Positions 51,047 through 52,460 of a stretch of 52,460 nucleotides of DNA are shown here, one piece after another. The translations under genes were made by a program, and so were the position numbers. The DNA is from Halobacteriales archaeon QS_5_70_17. Lineage in GTDB: Archaea > Halobacteriota > Halobacteria > Halobacteriales > Haloarculaceae. Position 1 is the stretch's first letter. Each line of letters opens with the position of its first letter. The DNA is taken from positions 1 to 52,460 of the forward strand of contig PXRR01000031.1 in NCBI GenBank assembly GCA_003021975.1. The letters are read 5' to 3'. The notes beneath the pieces are model-generated. The model made no database searches, had not been told where the DNA came from, and saw only the letters and a list, made by a program, of their open reading frames with translations.

Positions 51047-52216
51047 ATGTCCGAGGAGTTTCTCCTGTTGAACCCGGGGCCGGTGCCGCTGTCGGAGGAG
51101 GTGCGACGCGCGATGGACCAGCCGATGGTCTCCCACCGGTCGGCGGAGTTCGAGGCCGTCTACGAGCGGGCCCAGGACGGCCTCGAGTACGTCTTCTCGG
51201 AATCGACCCTCGACGGGGAGTCGACCGGTGACGGGACGCCGCTGATCCTCAACGGGACGGCCACGATGGGCATGGAGATGGCCGTCGCGAATCTCACCGA
51301 CGAGGACAGCGAGGTCGTCGCACTGGTCAACGGGAAGTTCGGCCGGCGGTTCAAGCGGATCGCCGACCGCCACGCCGACGTGACGCCGGTGGAAGTCGAG
51401 TGGGGAGAGGCGTTCGACCTCGGGGCCGTCGAGGCGGCGGTCACCGACGACACCGAGATGGTAACCGTCGTCCACAACGAGACCTCGACGGGGCTGCTGA
51501 ACCCGGTGAGCGAGGTCGGCGAGGTCGCGCGCGACCGCGACGCCACGTTCGTCGTCGACGGGGTGACGAGCATCGGGGGCGACGAGTTCCGGATCGACGA
51601 CTGGAGCGTCGACGTCGCCGTCACGGACGGACAGAAGGCGCTCGCGGCGCCGCCGGGGATCAGCACCGTCTACGTCACCGACCGGGCGATCGAACGCGCC
51701 GACGGCGAGGGGGCCCCCTTCTACGAGGACATAGACTGGCACCTCCGGAAGGCCGACACCCACCAGACGCCGTTCACCAGCGCCGTGCCGCTGTTCCGCG
51801 CGCTCGCGGTAGCCGTCGAGGGGATCGAGAGCGAGGGCATGCCCCGGCGCATCCGCCGGCACCGCCGGCAGGCGCGGGCGTTCCGCGAAGGGTTCGCCGC
51901 GATGGGACTCGACCGGTTCCCCGACCCGGCCGGCCCGACGGAGCTATCGAACACGCTCACGGCGATCGAACTCCCCGAGGAACTGAAAGGCGACGCGGGC
52001 GCGTTCTTCGACGCGGTCGCCGAGCGCAACGTCTCCATCTCGGGGGGACAGGCCCACCTCGGCGGCGAGATATTCCGGGTCAGTAACATGGGCAATCTCG
52101 CCCCCGACCAGATCCTCCGGGGAGTGCGCGTCGTCGGCGAGGCGATGAACGACGCCGGCGTCGACTGCGACGTCGAGGCCGGCCTCGCGGCGGCGCGCGA
52201 CGAACTGGATCAGTAG
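51047..52216 (+). CDS. class V PLP aminotransferase (serine/alanine--glyoxylate type)
   Basis: 389 residues. LLLNPGPVPLSEEVRRAM is the N-terminal signature of alanine-glyoxylate/serine-pyruvate aminotransferases; VVHNETSTGLLNPVSEV, VVDGVTSIGGDEFRIDDW and TDGQKALAAPPGISTVYV supply the cofactor pocket with the PLP-binding lysine in GQKAL. A cytosolic enzyme interconverting small amino and keto acids, probably serine or alanine with glyoxylate or pyruvate. The gene is intact, followed by a T-run terminator. Confidence 0.92.
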   Translation: MSEEFLLLNPGPVPLSEEVRRAMDQPMVSHRSAEFEAVYERAQDGLEYVFSESTLDGESTGDGTPLILNGTATMGMEMAVANLTDEDSEVVALVNGKFGRRFKRIADRHADVTPVEVEWGEAFDLGAVEAAVTDDTEMVTVVHNETSTGLLNPVSEVGEVARDRDATFVVDGVTSIGGDEFRIDDWSVDVAVTDGQKALAAPPGISTVYVTDRAIERADGEGAPFYEDIDWHLRKADTHQTPFTSAVPLFRALAVAVEGIESEGMPRRIRRHRRQARAFREGFAAMGLDRFPDPAGPTELSNTLTAIELPEELKGDAGAFFDAVAERNVSISGGQAHLGGEIFRVSNMGNLAPDQILRGVRVVGEAMNDAGVDCDVEAGLAAARDELDQ

Positions 52217-52232
52217 ATCGCCCGGCTGCGGC

Positions 52233-52250
52233 GCCCCGGCTTTTTTTCGC
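52233..52250 (+). terminator. T-run terminator after the aminotransferase
   Basis: gccccggctttttttcgc: a run of seven T (52241-52247) behind a GC-rich stretch, 17 bases after the stop codon, typical of archaeal termination on T stretches. Confidence 0.5.
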
Positions 52251-52265
52251 CCGCGCGATACGTCC

Positions 52266-52460
52266 GTGACGACCCGCGAAAACTAGACACAGGTGGAGAG
52301 AATCATTTATTTACTAGTCAGATTGCATAATTGCATCTTTGTTTCTGATGGTATACGATGCAATTTCGAGGTATATTACTCCTTGCGGCAAATATTACGT
52401 CAAACAGCCACGTCGGGGATACAGTCATACAAGGCATACGCTTATATACCAGAACGTATT
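52266..52460. other. AT-rich non-coding end of the window
   Basis: From about 52266 the composition changes abruptly to AT-rich (for example tttatttactag, aaatattacg, gcttatatacc). No ORF of useful length is visible; cgcttatata near the end may be a promoter for a gene beyond the window. Confidence 0.5.
52329..52365. repeat. inverted repeat in the AT-rich end region
   Basis: aattgcatc (52329-52337) and gatgcaatt (52357-52365) are perfect inverted copies with a 19-base spacer; a further direct copy gattgcat lies at 52321-52328. It could be an operator or a terminal feature of a mobile element; there is no direct evidence for either. Confidence 0.4.

Overview
The window is chromosomal DNA from an extremely halophilic archaeon (class Halobacteria). 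The evidence is a very GC-rich sequence with strong G/C third-position bias, acidic proteins, short TATA-like boxes 22-35 bases before start codons (leaderless transcripts), Tat rather than Sec signals on exported proteins, and lineage-typical genes: archaeosine synthesis (ArcS, RaSEA), L40e, Tsr3, SAMP/MoaD-like protein, DUF2080/TnpB insertion sequence, bacterial-type UvrB/UvrC and NAD-dependent DNA ligase. I cannot name the genus from sequence alone. No rRNA, tRNA or CRISPR array was seen.

Layout. 0-7 kb: the 3' end of arcS, a truncated GDT1-type transporter remnant, a PrxQ-like peroxiredoxin, an MBL hydrolase, an aldehyde-ferredoxin-oxidoreductase (AOR) paralogue that has lost its [4Fe-4S] ligands, and a chain of small conserved proteins. 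7-20 kb: a Tat lipoprotein resembling DyP peroxidases, three small membrane proteins, then a divergent redox locus: torD-like chaperone and an HdrA/MvhD-like multi-cluster protein on one strand, and fdhA, a four-cluster ferredoxin subunit, a small membrane protein and a cytochrome b subunit on the other. This looks like a membrane-bound, Tat-exported formate-dehydrogenase-type complex. It is followed by unknown small genes and a MoaD/SAMP-like protein with an extra C-terminal domain. 20-31 kb: a canonical AOR, VanZ-like protein, RaSEA, an IS200/IS605-group (IS1341-type) element with TnpB, serS, and a concentration of broken genes (AI-2E exporter, cation/proton antiporter, MBL hydrolase, 2Fe-2S ferredoxin). 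31-38 kb: YihY, PhoX, small proteins, Tsr3, a frameshifted enolase-superfamily gene, a cupin and L40e. 38-52 kb: a DNA-repair-rich stretch (uvrB, ERCC4 nuclease, uvrC, NUDIX, ligA) with an SPFH protein, an ABC-2 exporter and a class V aminotransferase; the window ends in an AT-rich, non-coding stretch.

Two themes link the genes. The first is molybdenum/tungsten-pterin redox chemistry: a formate dehydrogenase with chaperone and electron carriers, two AORs and a MoaD-like protein. The second is gene decay: about ten reading frames are truncated, internally deleted or frameshifted. This is either real genome erosion around an IS-bearing region or errors in the underlying assembly; the sequence alone cannot separate the two.
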